This document shows, one piece after another, positions 1 through 11,887 of a stretch of DNA of 64,000 nucleotides. The notes under the pieces are model-generated. The model saw only the letters and a program-made list of their open reading frames with translations. It made no database searches and had not been told where the DNA came from. Position numbers and translations under genes: made by a program. The first letter of the stretch is position 1, and every line of letters starts with the position of its first letter. This stretch comes from Sphingomonas folli (GTDB lineage Bacteria; Pseudomonadota; Alphaproteobacteria; Sphingomonadales; Sphingomonadaceae), in assembly GCF_019429525.1 (NCBI RefSeq), contig NZ_JAHXZL010000005.1, positions 186,001 through 250,000 of the forward strand. Reading direction: 5' to 3'.

Positions 1-706
1 TCGCGCCGCGGTCGCCCGCCAGCGCGTACAGTCGCGACAGCGCGCGCGCGTTGGCGAACATATAGCTGTTGACGGAGGGGCGGAACGAGTCGCCGCCGCG
101 GAACCCGTCCTTCCCGCCCGAGGCGTCGATCGACGAGATCGTGTACTCGGTCGCGTCGAGCAGCGGCTCGACCCAGTAGAGCCGCTTGGCCGGATCGCGG
201 TGATCGTCCCAGGCGTCGTACAGCCCGCGCATCGCGGCGAGATGACGGGTAGCCGCCGCACGATCGCCGTCGACGAGGTAGCGGCCCCACACCGAGTCCG
301 CCATATAATCGGTGAAATGGCGGTCGTTCCCGCCGGCGTACATGTGCGCGATGTAGTCGTCGGCGAAACGCCGGTCGCGCAGCCAGCGGCCCTCGCCGAG
401 GTGGAAGCCGGTGGCATCGTTCAGGCTGGCCCAGGGCTCGAGCTGCCACGATACGTCGTCGAGGAACTCGGTCGAGATATAGCCGCGCTCGCCGAGGTCG
501 CGCTGGTGCGCGCGATACAGTTGCCAGCGATAGTAATAGACCGAGTCGAGCCGCGCGTCGGCGGACTCGAAGAAAGGGATGCGGTCACGATACCAGGGTG
601 CGTCGTTGCCGAAGCGCTCGCGCGCCACCCGGTCGGCGTCGATCGCCTGCGCCGGCGCCGCGAGCAGCAGCGCCGCGGCGACGAGCCGGCGTGCGGTGCG
701 GATCAT
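1..706 (-). CDS. MGH1-like (alpha/alpha)6 glycoside hydrolase, N-terminal part
   Basis: This gene is cut by the left edge; about 235 codons are visible. It starts at an ATG preceded by a purine-rich ribosome site (aggggagggaagg). Residues 1-21 are a cleavable signal peptide (MIRTARRLVAAALLLAAPAQA), so the product is exported. The rest is rich in Trp and Tyr. It ends near a segment reading RPSVNSYMFANARAL, which resembles the conserved strip of MGH1-like glycosidases with an (alpha/alpha)6 barrel. It probably acts in the periplasm on oligosaccharides, consistent with the GH2 enzyme and TonB receptors upstream on the same strand. The catalytic acids lie outside the window, so substrate and activity are not shown. 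The family call is by remembered motif only. Confidence 0.7.
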   Translation of the reverse strand, partial: MIRTARRLVAAALLLAAPAQAIDADRVARERFGNDAPWYRDRIPFFESADARLDSVYYYRWQLYRAHQRDLGERGYISTEFLDDVSWQLEPWASLNDATGFHLGEGRWLRDRRFADDYIAHMYAGGNDRHFTDYMADSVWGRYLVDGDRAAATRHLAAMRGLYDAWDDHRDPAKRLYWVEPLLDATEYTISSIDASGGKDGFRGGDSFRPSVNSYMFANARALSRLYALAGDRGA

Positions 707-808
707 CCTTCCCTCCCCTTGTTCCTCGGCCGTTGTGACAGCCGTGGCGACGCGCGCAACCCATGGCCGCCGCCGCGCCGGCCTGACCTCCTCGGGACGG
801 TAGCGCTC

Positions 809-1222
809 TCAATAGTTCGGCCACAGCCCCGGCGTGGCGATCTCGAGCACGTGGCCGTCGGGATCGTTGAAGTAGACGCTGCGCCCGCCCGCGGGCCAGT
901 GGATCTCGCTCAGCTCGCGGACGCCGTGCTCCCGCAGGTGCGTGCGCCAGGCGTCATAGTCCGACGCCGCGGTCTTGAACGCCATGTGGAGCGGGCCGGC
1001 GCCGTCGTGGCCCGGGATATGGCCCTGCGGCGTGTCCTCGCCCGCGGTCGACCGGCCGCGCGCGAAGATCAGCAGCACGCTCCCGCCCCCGGCGTCGAAG
1101 GCGGTGAGCCGCTCCTCGTCGCGCAGGATCGCCAAGCCGATCACGTCGCGGAAGAAGGCGATCGAGCGCGGCTTGTCGTCGACGTATAAAGCGGTCTCGA
1201 GTACCCCGTTGAGCTGCGGCAT
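809..1222 (-). CDS. VOC-fold (glyoxalase/bleomycin-resistance) protein
   Basis: A 137-residue protein with the two beta-alpha-beta-beta-beta halves of the vicinal oxygen chelate fold. The N-terminal half begins LETALYVDDKPRSIAFFRDVIGL. The second half contains GPLHMAF, with a likely metal-binding His, and ends SVYFNDPDGHVLEIATPGLW, with the usual metal-binding Glu. The length is standard for a single-domain member. Such proteins include glyoxalases, dioxygenases and resistance proteins, and the sequence alone does not separate them. It lies 195 bp downstream of the TonB receptor pair on the same strand, so it may share their transcript, but the gap is large enough for its own promoter. Confidence 0.85.
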   Translation of the reverse strand: MPQLNGVLETALYVDDKPRSIAFFRDVIGLAILRDEERLTAFDAGGGSVLLIFARGRSTAGEDTPQGHIPGHDGAGPLHMAFKTAASDYDAWRTHLREHGVRELSEIHWPAGGRSVYFNDPDGHVLEIATPGLWPNY

Positions 1223-1417
1223 CGTCGTCTCCCGTCACGCGACGCCCGCGCGTCGCCGCTCGACGAAACGACGCGCGTCGCGGTGGCGATCCGCCTCGAC
1301 GATCCCGAGGCCGTGGCGCCGCCAGCCGCCGCGCCGCGCCGCCGTTGGAGTCAGCCTGGTACGCCGCGATCGGGGCGAGCACGCCGCGCCGCGACGGGCG
1401 GACAAGGCTCGCGGTTC

Positions 1418-3940
1418 TCAGAGCAGCAGGCGCAGCGCGAGCGAGGTCGTTCGGCCGTTGATCGAGCGCGCCCGCACGATCCCGGTGGCGGGGATGGACG
1501 GGTCCTCCGCCTCGGTGAACCCGATCGTATCGAACAGATTGTTGCTATTGACCGAGAATTGCAGCCGTTCACCGAGGTGCCAGGTGGCGAAGGCACCGAC
1601 GGTGGCGAAGCCGGGGAGCGTCAGCTGATTGACGTCCTGCGCGAAGCTGCTGGTCGTCCCCACGACATTGGCGCCGAGCTCGATCGGGCCGAGCGCCAGT
1701 TCCGGCGTCGCCTGGTAGATGAAGCGGGCCTGGCGACGCGGGACATGGCCGACATAGGCGGGGGTGATCTGATCGGCGACGATCTTGGCATCGGTGTAGG
1801 TGCCGCCGGCGGAGAGGCGGAAGACGCCGAGGTCGAGCCCGCCCTCGGCCTCGATGCCATGCGCGCGGTAGACGCGGTCGACGAACTCACCCGGCGCCGT
1901 GATCTGGGCGTTCTTCTCCCCCGTGCGCGCCCAGAAACCGGTGAGATCGAGATGCGCCTTATCGCGGCGGTATTTCAGCCCCGCCTCCGCCTGCTCGACG
2001 CGGTCGACCGCGGCGGTGGGATTGGTCGGGCGCCCCGTGACAGTGTTCAGCGACGGGCCGAACCACAGGCGGTCCGCGTTGGTCCGCCCCCCGCGACTGT
2101 AGCGCGCGAAGACCGCGAACGGCTCGGCGACGCGGAAGTTGATGCCGGACGAATAGGAGACGTAATCCCAGTCGTAATCGACGGGCGCCGGGCGATCGAG
2201 CGGGACCACCGCCACGCGCTGCTCGGCGCGCGAGATCCTGCCGTCACCGTTCATGTCGCGTGCGACGAGGCCGACACGACCGTCACCCAGGTCGGCACTG
2301 TAGATCAGCCCCTGGGCGTGACCGAGATCGTAGCGCACGCTGGCACCGATCGAGACCCGGCCGATCTTGTAGTTGAGCGAGCCGAACGGTGCGTTGGTGT
2401 AGAAGTCGACCCGGTGCCGCCGCCGACAGCAGTTCCCCTTGAAGGCGCTTCCGCTATAGCCATGGACGCCGTCCTGGGTCTCCGCCACGCCGTTCGCGTC
2501 GAAGACGTCGATCAGCGCACCGTCACCGTGGCCGCGCACCTCCATCACCCGCGATATCCACAGCCAATCGGTGTCGATGCTCTGTCGCGAGTCGTAGAGG
2601 CCGAGGGTAGCGGTCAACTCGCCCGGGCCGATCGGATCGACGCGGCTGCCCCGCAGATCGTTGACGATGTTGCCCAGCCGGTCGAGCTTGGCGTTGAAGA
2701 TCACCGCCTTGGCAAGCAATCCGTTCCCCTCCCCAAGGAGATCGGGGCGCGTGACCGGTTGCCCCGCGCCGGGGCCGCTGGCGTAGCGCATCGTCGCGCC
2801 TGCCCCGGCGATGGTGGCGGCGATGTCGTTCGCGGCGCCCACCGCCGCCGGGAAGTCGCCCCCGGCGCGGCCGCGGATGGTGCTGTACCGGAAGCGATCG
2901 ATCACGGTGAAGCCGGCGAGCGTCACCTGCGCCTCGGCGCCGACCGAGTAGACCGCCGATCGGCGGCCGCGACGCTCGTCGAAGATGCTCGGGCGGTTGT
3001 CGCCGTCGAGGGTCAGCGCGCGCAGGGCGTAACGTGACGCGAGCGCGTCATGCGCGATGTCGAAACCGGCGAGGCTCTCGTAATGCGGGTCGGCGTCGGT
3101 GCCGGTCACCCGCACCGGGTAAGGCCGGTAGCCGACGGTCTGATCGTCCAGCACCTTGCCGTACAGTCGCACGTGGCCGCCGTCGAACTCCCGGGTGAGG
3201 TTCAGCTTGAGCTGGCCGCCGCGGTTGCCGTCGTAGCCGATCCTGCGCGGCCCCTGGCCGTAGCGGAGGAAGCCGCCGAAATGGTAGCGCCACGTGTCCC
3301 CGAGCCGCCCGCCATAATCCACGTCGAGGCGGTGCTCGCCGTAGTCGACGCCTTCGAGCAGCTGCACCGCGCCGCCCTCGGTCTCGCCGGTCTTGGAGAT
3401 CAGGTTGATCACGCCGCCGGGCGCGTTCGAGGCGAAGGTGGAAGCCGAGCCACCGCGCACGGAGGCGATCGTCGCCAAGTTGAGGTCGGCGCGCATGAAC
3501 AGGTCGGCGTTACCGTAGACGATGTCGCCATATTCCAGCACGGGCAGGCCGTCCTCCTGGAGCTGCAGATACTTGCCCCCGCCCGTCGCCATCGGCAGGC
3601 CGCGGATCGAGAGGTTGGCGCCGCCCTCGCCGCTCGAGCTCTCCGAGCGGATGCCGGGGATGTTGCGGAACACCTCGGCGAGCGAGCGCGGCGCGATCTT
3701 GTCGATGTCGCTGGCGAGCAGCTGGCTGGTCGACACCGCGGTGTCGAGCCGGTCGCGCCCGCGCGCCACCGCGGTGACGACCACGTCGCGGCGCGGCGCC
3801 TCCTGCTCGGCGCGCTCCTCGCGGGCGCTGGTGTCCGCGGTCGTGGACGGGGCATCGGGCGTGGCCTGGGCGCGCGCACTCGCGGGCGCGACGATCGACA
3901 GGGGAGCCGCCGCCACGAGCAGGAGGGTCTTCATACGCAT
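1418..3940 (-). CDS. TonB-dependent outer-membrane receptor (paralogue 1)
   Basis: An 840-residue outer-membrane active transporter powered by TonB-ExbBD. It has a signal peptide (residues 1-25, ending ASARAQA), a TonB-box-like stretch (RRDVVVTAVARGR, about 50-62), a plug domain with SIRGLPMATGGGK and GGSASTFASNAPGGVINLIS, and a long beta-barrel ending in the alternating hydrophobic tail SLALRLLL typical of barrel insertion. The substrate is unknown. A canonical EF-hand loop (DMNGDGRISRAE, complement of 2222-2257) and a vicinal Cys pair (NCCRRRHR) sit in the barrel region. It lies 53 bp downstream of a closely related receptor, so the pair arose by tandem duplication and is probably co-transcribed. 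Its Shine-Dalgarno site is weak. A second in-frame ATG lies two codons in. Confidence 0.93.
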   Translation of the reverse strand: MRMKTLLLVAAAPLSIVAPASARAQATPDAPSTTADTSAREERAEQEAPRRDVVVTAVARGRDRLDTAVSTSQLLASDIDKIAPRSLAEVFRNIPGIRSESSSGEGGANLSIRGLPMATGGGKYLQLQEDGLPVLEYGDIVYGNADLFMRADLNLATIASVRGGSASTFASNAPGGVINLISKTGETEGGAVQLLEGVDYGEHRLDVDYGGRLGDTWRYHFGGFLRYGQGPRRIGYDGNRGGQLKLNLTREFDGGHVRLYGKVLDDQTVGYRPYPVRVTGTDADPHYESLAGFDIAHDALASRYALRALTLDGDNRPSIFDERRGRRSAVYSVGAEAQVTLAGFTVIDRFRYSTIRGRAGGDFPAAVGAANDIAATIAGAGATMRYASGPGAGQPVTRPDLLGEGNGLLAKAVIFNAKLDRLGNIVNDLRGSRVDPIGPGELTATLGLYDSRQSIDTDWLWISRVMEVRGHGDGALIDVFDANGVAETQDGVHGYSGSAFKGNCCRRRHRVDFYTNAPFGSLNYKIGRVSIGASVRYDLGHAQGLIYSADLGDGRVGLVARDMNGDGRISRAEQRVAVVPLDRPAPVDYDWDYVSYSSGINFRVAEPFAVFARYSRGGRTNADRLWFGPSLNTVTGRPTNPTAAVDRVEQAEAGLKYRRDKAHLDLTGFWARTGEKNAQITAPGEFVDRVYRAHGIEAEGGLDLGVFRLSAGGTYTDAKIVADQITPAYVGHVPRRQARFIYQATPELALGPIELGANVVGTTSSFAQDVNQLTLPGFATVGAFATWHLGERLQFSVNSNNLFDTIGFTEAEDPSIPATGIVRARSINGRTTSLALRLLL

Positions 3941-3993
3941 GTCAGTGGGTGTCCGTGATCGAAGGTGGAGGTCGTCCGGGGGCGGCGCCGCGC

Positions 3994-6501
3994 TCAGAGC
4001 AGCAGGCGCAGCGCGAGCGAGGTCGTCCGGCCGTTGACCGAGCGTGCGCGCACGATCTGGTCGGGGGGGATGGTGGCGTTCTCGGACTCGGTGAAGCCGA
4101 GCACGTCGAACGCGTTGTTGCAGTCGAGCGAGAGCTGCAGCCGCTCGCTGAGGTGATAGGTCGCGAAGGCGTTGACCGTGGTGAAGCCCGGCAGCTTCAG
4201 CTTGTTCTCGTCCTGCGCGAAGCTGCTCGTGGTGCCGACGACATTGGCACCGAGCTCGACCGGGCCGAGCGTCAGCTCGGGCGTGGTCTGGAAGATGAAG
4301 CGCGCCTGGCGCCGCGGCATATGGCCGACGGTGGCGGGATTGATCTGGTCGGTCGCGATCTTGGCGTCGGTGACGGTCGCGCCGGCGGTGAGGCTGAAGA
4401 GCTTGCCGGTGAGCGCACCCTCCGCCTCCACGCCATGCGCGCGATAGACGCGATCGATGAACGATCCGGGCGTCGTGATCTGCGCGTTCTGCTCGCCCGT
4501 GCGCGCCCAGAAGCCGGTGAGGTCGAGCCGTGCGCCGTCTCGGCGATATTTCAGCCCGCCCTCGACCTGCTCGACCCGATCGATCGCGGCGCGGCGGTTG
4601 GTCAGCGCGCCGGTGGCGACGTCGAGCCCGGGGCCGAACAGCAGGCGGTCCGAGTTGGTGCGCGCACCGCGGCTGTAGCGCGCGAACATCGCGAACGGCT
4701 CGGCGACGCGCCAGTTGATGCCGGTCGAGTAGGACAGGTAATGCCAGCCGTAGAAGACCGGCGCCGGGCTGCCGAGCGGCAGCGCCGCGACCCGACGCTC
4801 CGCCGCCGCGATCGTGCCGTCGCCGTTCATGTCGCGCGCGACCAGCCTGGCGCGGCCGCCGCCCAGGTCGGCGCCGTAGATCAGCCCGGCGGCGTCGCCG
4901 AAGTCGTAGCGCAGGCTGCCACCGATCGAGACCCGGCCCAGCTTGTAGTTGAGCGAGCCGAACGGCGCGTTGGTGTGATAGTCGACGCGGTGCTTACGAC
5001 GACAGCAGTCGCCGAAGAAGCTGGCGCTGTAGCCATAGACGCCGTCCTGAGTGACCGGCACGCCCCGCGCGTCGTACACGTCGATCATCGCCGCGATACC
5101 GCGGCCGCGCACCTCCAGCAGATCGGACGTCCACAGCCAGTCGGTGTGAACGTCCTGGCGCGAGCGATAGAAGCCCATGGTGCTGGTCAGCTCGCCGCGC
5201 CCGATCGGATCGACGCGGCTGGCGCGCAGATCGTTGATGATACTGCCGAAGCTGTTGATCTTGGCGTCGAAGACGATGTTCTCGGCGAGCAGGCCGTTGC
5301 CCCCGCCGAGCTGTCCCGGGCGCGCGACGATCTGGCCGGGCTGCGCGCCGCTGGCGTAGCGCAGCGTCGCGCCGGCGCCGCCGAGCGCCGTCGCGATGTC
5401 GCTCGCGGCGTCGATCGTCGCGGGAAAGTTGGCGATGAAGCGGCCGGTGATGCTGGTGAAGCGGAAGCGATCGGTCACGGTCCAGCCGGCCAGCGTCGCC
5501 TGTGCCTCGACCCCGATCGAGTCGACCACCGGGTGCATGCCGTCGCGCAGGTCGTGGACCCGGCGGCGGTTGGCGCCGTCGAGCGTGACGTGGCGCAGCG
5601 CGTAGCGCGAGTAGAGCGCGTCGTGGCCGATGTCGAAGCCCGGCAGGCTCTCATAGCGCGGATCGGCGTCGGTGCCGGTGACCCGCACCGGATTGGGCAG
5701 GTAGCTCACCGCGCGGTCGTCGAGCGCCTTGCCGTAGACGCGGACATAGCCGCCGTCGAACTCCTTGGTGAGGTTCAGCTTGATCTGGCCGCCGCGGTTG
5801 CCGTCATAGCCGATCCGGCGGGGTCCCTCGCCCTGGCGGACGAAGCCGCCGACGTGGAAGCGCCAACCGCCGTCGAGCCGACCGCCATAATCCATGTCGA
5901 GGCGGTGCTCGCCATAGTCGAGCCCGGTGAGCAGCTGCACCGCGCCGCCATCCTCTTCGCCGGTCTTCGAGATCAGGTTGATCACCCCACCGGGCGAGTT
6001 GGAGGCGAAGGTCGAGGCCGAGCCGCCGCGCACCGAGGCGACGCTGGCGATGCCGAGGTCGGCGCGCAGGAAGATGTCGGCATTGCCGAAGACGAGGTCG
6101 CCATATTCAACCAGCGGCAGGCCGTCCTCCTGCAGTTGCAGGTACTTGCCGCCGCCGGTCGCCATCGGCAGGCCGCGGATCGAGAGGTTGGCGTTGCCCT
6201 CGCCGCCCGAGCTCTCCGAGCGGACGCCCGGGATGTTGCGGAAGATCTCGGCGACCGAGCGCGGCGCGATCCTGTCGATGTCGCTGGCGAGCAGCTGGCT
6301 GGTCGACACCGCGGTGTCGAGCCGATCGCGCCCGCGCGCCACCGCGGTGACGACCACGTCGCGGCGCGGCGGCGACGTCTCGCCGGCATGCGGCGTCGGC
6401 TCGTCGCTGTCGCCGGCGGGTGCCTGCTGCGCCGCGACGGGCTGCGGCGCGCCGATCGCGGTCGGCAAGCAGGTAAGCAGAAGCAAAGTCTTGAAATGCA
6501 C
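3994..6501 (-). CDS. TonB-dependent outer-membrane receptor (paralogue 2)
   Basis: An 835-residue receptor, paralogous along its whole length to its downstream neighbour. The best start is GTG (GTG CAT TTC AAG), directly followed by a signal peptide, MHFKTLLLLTCLPTAIGA; no ATG suits better. It has the same TonB-box region (RRDVVVTAVARGR), the same plug motifs and the same C-terminal SLALRLLL. It also keeps the EF-hand-like loop (DMNGDGTIAAAE, complement of 4798-4833) and the adjacent Cys pair (DCCRRKHR). It is the first receptor gene after a 148-bp upstream gap, so any promoter for the pair should lie there. The substrate may be a glycan, given the beta-galactosidase upstream, but that is inference. 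Confidence 0.93.
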   Translation of the reverse strand: MHFKTLLLLTCLPTAIGAPQPVAAQQAPAGDSDEPTPHAGETSPPRRDVVVTAVARGRDRLDTAVSTSQLLASDIDRIAPRSVAEIFRNIPGVRSESSGGEGNANLSIRGLPMATGGGKYLQLQEDGLPLVEYGDLVFGNADIFLRADLGIASVASVRGGSASTFASNSPGGVINLISKTGEEDGGAVQLLTGLDYGEHRLDMDYGGRLDGGWRFHVGGFVRQGEGPRRIGYDGNRGGQIKLNLTKEFDGGYVRVYGKALDDRAVSYLPNPVRVTGTDADPRYESLPGFDIGHDALYSRYALRHVTLDGANRRRVHDLRDGMHPVVDSIGVEAQATLAGWTVTDRFRFTSITGRFIANFPATIDAASDIATALGGAGATLRYASGAQPGQIVARPGQLGGGNGLLAENIVFDAKINSFGSIINDLRASRVDPIGRGELTSTMGFYRSRQDVHTDWLWTSDLLEVRGRGIAAMIDVYDARGVPVTQDGVYGYSASFFGDCCRRKHRVDYHTNAPFGSLNYKLGRVSIGGSLRYDFGDAAGLIYGADLGGGRARLVARDMNGDGTIAAAERRVAALPLGSPAPVFYGWHYLSYSTGINWRVAEPFAMFARYSRGARTNSDRLLFGPGLDVATGALTNRRAAIDRVEQVEGGLKYRRDGARLDLTGFWARTGEQNAQITTPGSFIDRVYRAHGVEAEGALTGKLFSLTAGATVTDAKIATDQINPATVGHMPRRQARFIFQTTPELTLGPVELGANVVGTTSSFAQDENKLKLPGFTTVNAFATYHLSERLQLSLDCNNAFDVLGFTESENATIPPDQIVRARSVNGRTTSLALRLLL

Positions 6502-6689
6502 GGCGCGCCCCCGGTAGCTGGCGCACCTATGATAAGTCAGTTTAGGAGATGCGTTGCGGCATCAGAGAAAGAACCGAAAGAGATGGAAAAGCCAAGCTAC
6601 TGAATAGCCGCACGTTCTTATCAGTTTCTCTTCCCCGAAATCACCGATATGCGTCACTGTTCACGCTGACGACCGCGGATAACGCCCGA
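6502..6689 (-). promoter_or_regulatory. AT-richer leader region before the receptor pair
   Basis: This 188-bp stretch is clearly less GC-rich than its surroundings and separates the small ORF from the receptor genes. It holds a TGATAAG near 6529 and its inverse CTTATCA near 6617, about 80 bp apart. This may be a spaced operator or chance. I could not fix a -35/-10 pair. It is the most likely place for control of receptor transcription. Confidence 0.35.
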
Positions 6690-6845
6690 TCAACCGAGTG
6701 AGCCCGGCTCGACCGCGCGGATCAATCGTTGCAGCACCGCGATCCGGTCGCGCTCGCGCGCGAGGTCGGCGGAGGGGTGGTGCGCCACCCGGTCGAGAAG
6801 GACGCGCATTTCCTTATGCCACGTCTCGCGCACGCTCGTCGTCAT
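6690..6845 (-). CDS. Small uncharacterised protein, 51 residues
   Basis: A short gene of 51 codons (MTTSVRETWHKEMRVLLDRV to the C-terminal EPGSLG). The start is supported by a strong Shine-Dalgarno, ggagag, a few bases before the ATG. The product is charged, predicted helical, and has no signal peptide or membrane segment. It lies 80 bp after the beta-galactosidase stop and about 190 bp before the first TonB receptor, all on one strand. I do not recognise a family. A small regulatory or accessory protein of the cluster is possible, but nothing in the sequence shows it. Confidence 0.55.
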   Translation of the reverse strand: MTTSVRETWHKEMRVLLDRVAHHPSADLARERDRIAVLQRLIRAVEPGSLG

Positions 6846-6925
6846 GATCACTCTCCTCACCGCGCCGTCGCTCGCGGCGCCACCGGGCCAACGCCGACGG
6901 CGGCGAAGCGATGCGAGGCGGGCGA

Positions 6926-10303
<3,378 letters not shown>

Positions 10304-10341
10304 TCACGCCAGTTTCACGCGCCCTTCCTAGGGCCGCACCC

Positions 10342-11403
10342 ATGATCCGTCTCACCCGCGCGCTCGCGCTCGCCGCCCTGCTCCCCACCGCCGCCGCCGC
10401 GCGCGACGCCGCCCCCCTGCGGCTCAACGACCTGCAGGTGATCGGCACGCACAACAGCTACAAGCGCGCGATGCCCGCCGCGACGATGGCGCGGCTGCGC
10501 GCCGCCGACCCGAAGCTCGCGGACGCGCTCGATTACGCGCACCGGAACCTCGACGAGCAGCTCGACAAGGGCGCGCGTCAGCTCGAGATCGACGTCAATT
10601 ACGACCCGAAGGGGGGCCATTACGCGCGCGGGTCGGACGACCCGCAACTACGCCGGCGGGGCTACAAGGTGCTCCACATCCCGGCCATCGACAATTCATC
10701 GAGCTGCGTGCTGCTGACCGAGTGCCTCACGATCATCCGCCGCTGGTCCGACGCGCACCCGCGCCACGTGCCGATCATGCTGATGTTCAACGTCAAGGAC
10801 GAGCAGAACGCGGCGCGCGGCGGCATCGACTCGGTGGTGCCCGACGCCGCCGGCTATGACGCACTCGACGCCGAGATCCGCTCGGTGCTGCCGCCGTCCA
10901 AGCTGATCACGCCCGACGACGTGCAGGGCCGCTACCCGACGCTGCGCGCGGCGGTGCTGGCGAACAACTGGCCCACGCTCGCGAGGGCGCGCGGCAAGAT
11001 CCTGTTCGCGCTCGACGAGACACCCGCGAAGGTGGCGCTGTACCGCGGCGCGCGGCGCTCGCTCGAGGGGCGCGTGTTCTTCATCAACACCGACGAGGCC
11101 TCGCCCGCCGCTGCCTATCTGACGCTCAACGAGACGATGGCAGACGCGGCGCGGATCCGCCGCGACGTCGCCGCCAACTATCTGGTGCGCACCCGCGCCG
11201 ACGCCGAGACGCGCGAGGCACGGCGCAACGACACGCGCCGCCGCGACACCGCGCTGGCGAGCGGGGCGCATTATGTGTCGACCGACTATCTGTGGCCCGA
11301 CCCGCGCTTCGCCGGGGGGTATCGAGTCTCGCTGCCCGGCGGCGGCGTGGCGCGCTGCAATCCGGTGCGACGGCCGACGGGGTGCGCGGTGGACGAGCGC
11401 TGA
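10342..11403 (+). CDS. Secreted Ca2+-dependent PI-PLC-like phosphodiesterase
   Basis: A 353-residue exported protein with a signal peptide (MIRLTRALALAALLPTAAAARD). The mature part begins LNDLQVIGTHNSYK, where the His matches the first catalytic histidine of the PI-PLC X fold. LDEQLDKGARQLEIDVNYD follows, carrying the acidic metal-binding residues. Later segments (HVPIMLMFNVKD, GKILFALDE) fit the beta strands of the TIM-like barrel. This pattern matches the bacterial Ca2+-dependent phosphoinositide phospholipase C1 group. The expected reaction is cleavage of a phosphodiester in phosphatidylinositol or a related lipid; the real substrate is unknown. The gene is divergent from the beta-galactosidase and 67 bp before the next plus-strand gene. 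Confidence 0.8.
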   Translation: MIRLTRALALAALLPTAAAARDAAPLRLNDLQVIGTHNSYKRAMPAATMARLRAADPKLADALDYAHRNLDEQLDKGARQLEIDVNYDPKGGHYARGSDDPQLRRRGYKVLHIPAIDNSSSCVLLTECLTIIRRWSDAHPRHVPIMLMFNVKDEQNAARGGIDSVVPDAAGYDALDAEIRSVLPPSKLITPDDVQGRYPTLRAAVLANNWPTLARARGKILFALDETPAKVALYRGARRSLEGRVFFINTDEASPAAAYLTLNETMADAARIRRDVAANYLVRTRADAETREARRNDTRRRDTALASGAHYVSTDYLWPDPRFAGGYRVSLPGGGVARCNPVRRPTGCAVDER

Positions 11404-11450
11404 GGCGCTTCGACCAAGGTCGCACCGCGTCGCTAACCGTGCGCTAACGG

Positions 11451-11468
11451 CCTCGCCCTAGGGCGAGG
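11451..11468. promoter_or_regulatory. 18-bp perfect palindrome over the ribosome site
   Basis: cctcgccctagggcgagg is a perfect palindrome ending 2 bases before the ATG of the STAS-like gene. It contains that gene's only plausible Shine-Dalgarno, gggcgagg. It may be a repressor operator. As RNA the two halves could pair only poorly as a hairpin (no loop), so the operator reading or dimer formation is more likely. Just upstream, cgctaac occurs twice, 11 bp apart. Confidence 0.4.
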
Positions 11469-11470
11469 TG

Positions 11471-11854
11471 ATGACCGCGCAGTTCCTCATCGACGTCGAC
11501 GTGCCGCACGCGCTGATACGGATCACGATGGCGGGCTTCTTCGACGCGCCCGCGATCGCGCGCTTCGTGACCGCGCGGGACGCCGCGCACGCCCGGCTCA
11601 CCTGCCCGGCCAACGCGCATCTCACCCTGGTCGACATCCGCGCGATGGACATCCAGGCACAGGACAGCGTCGCGCAGTTCCGCGCGGTGCTGGCGGATCC
11701 TCGCCATGCCTCGCGCCGCCTCGCCTTCGTGGTGGCGCGCTCGCTCGCGCGCTCGCAGATCCGCCGCGCCGCCGCCGAGCGCGAGGCCTGTTATTTCGAG
11801 ACGGTCGAGCAGGCCGAGGCCTGGCTGCTCGGCGCGGCCTCGGCCGCGGCGTAG
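11471..11854 (+). CDS. STAS/SpoIIAA-like protein
   Basis: A 127-residue cytoplasmic protein. The ATG at 11471 is preferred over a GTG one codon before it. The pattern is an early beta hairpin (PHALIRITMAGFFDAPAIARF), a central strand HLTLVDIRAMDIQ, then SRRLAFVVARSLARSQIRRA and a C-terminal FETVEQAEAWLL. This follows the SpoIIAA-like/STAS-SEC14 fold common in sphingomonads. That fold binds nucleotides, lipids or partner proteins, and no catalytic residues are visible. The 18-bp palindrome at its start codon suggests specific control. A hairpin follows the stop. Confidence 0.7.
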   Translation: MTAQFLIDVDVPHALIRITMAGFFDAPAIARFVTARDAAHARLTCPANAHLTLVDIRAMDIQAQDSVAQFRAVLADPRHASRRLAFVVARSLARSQIRRAAAEREACYFETVEQAEAWLLGAASAAA

Positions 11855-11868
11855 CGCCAGCGGCCTGG

Positions 11869-11887
11869 GGGAGCAGCGCCTGCTCCC
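11869..11887 (+). terminator. Hairpin after the STAS-like gene
   Basis: gggagcag and ctgctccc form a perfect 8-bp stem around a 3-base loop, 14 bp after the stop codon. No U-tract follows, so intrinsic termination is uncertain. From here to 12173 I see no gene and no recognisable site other than the ribosome site of the next gene. Confidence 0.4.

Noticed and set aside
3949..6603. 884-codon open frame on the plus strand across the second TonB receptor
   Set aside because: It is fully antisense to a gene with clear plug and barrel motifs. Its composition is repetitive Arg/Ala/Glu/Val and it comes from high third-position GC.
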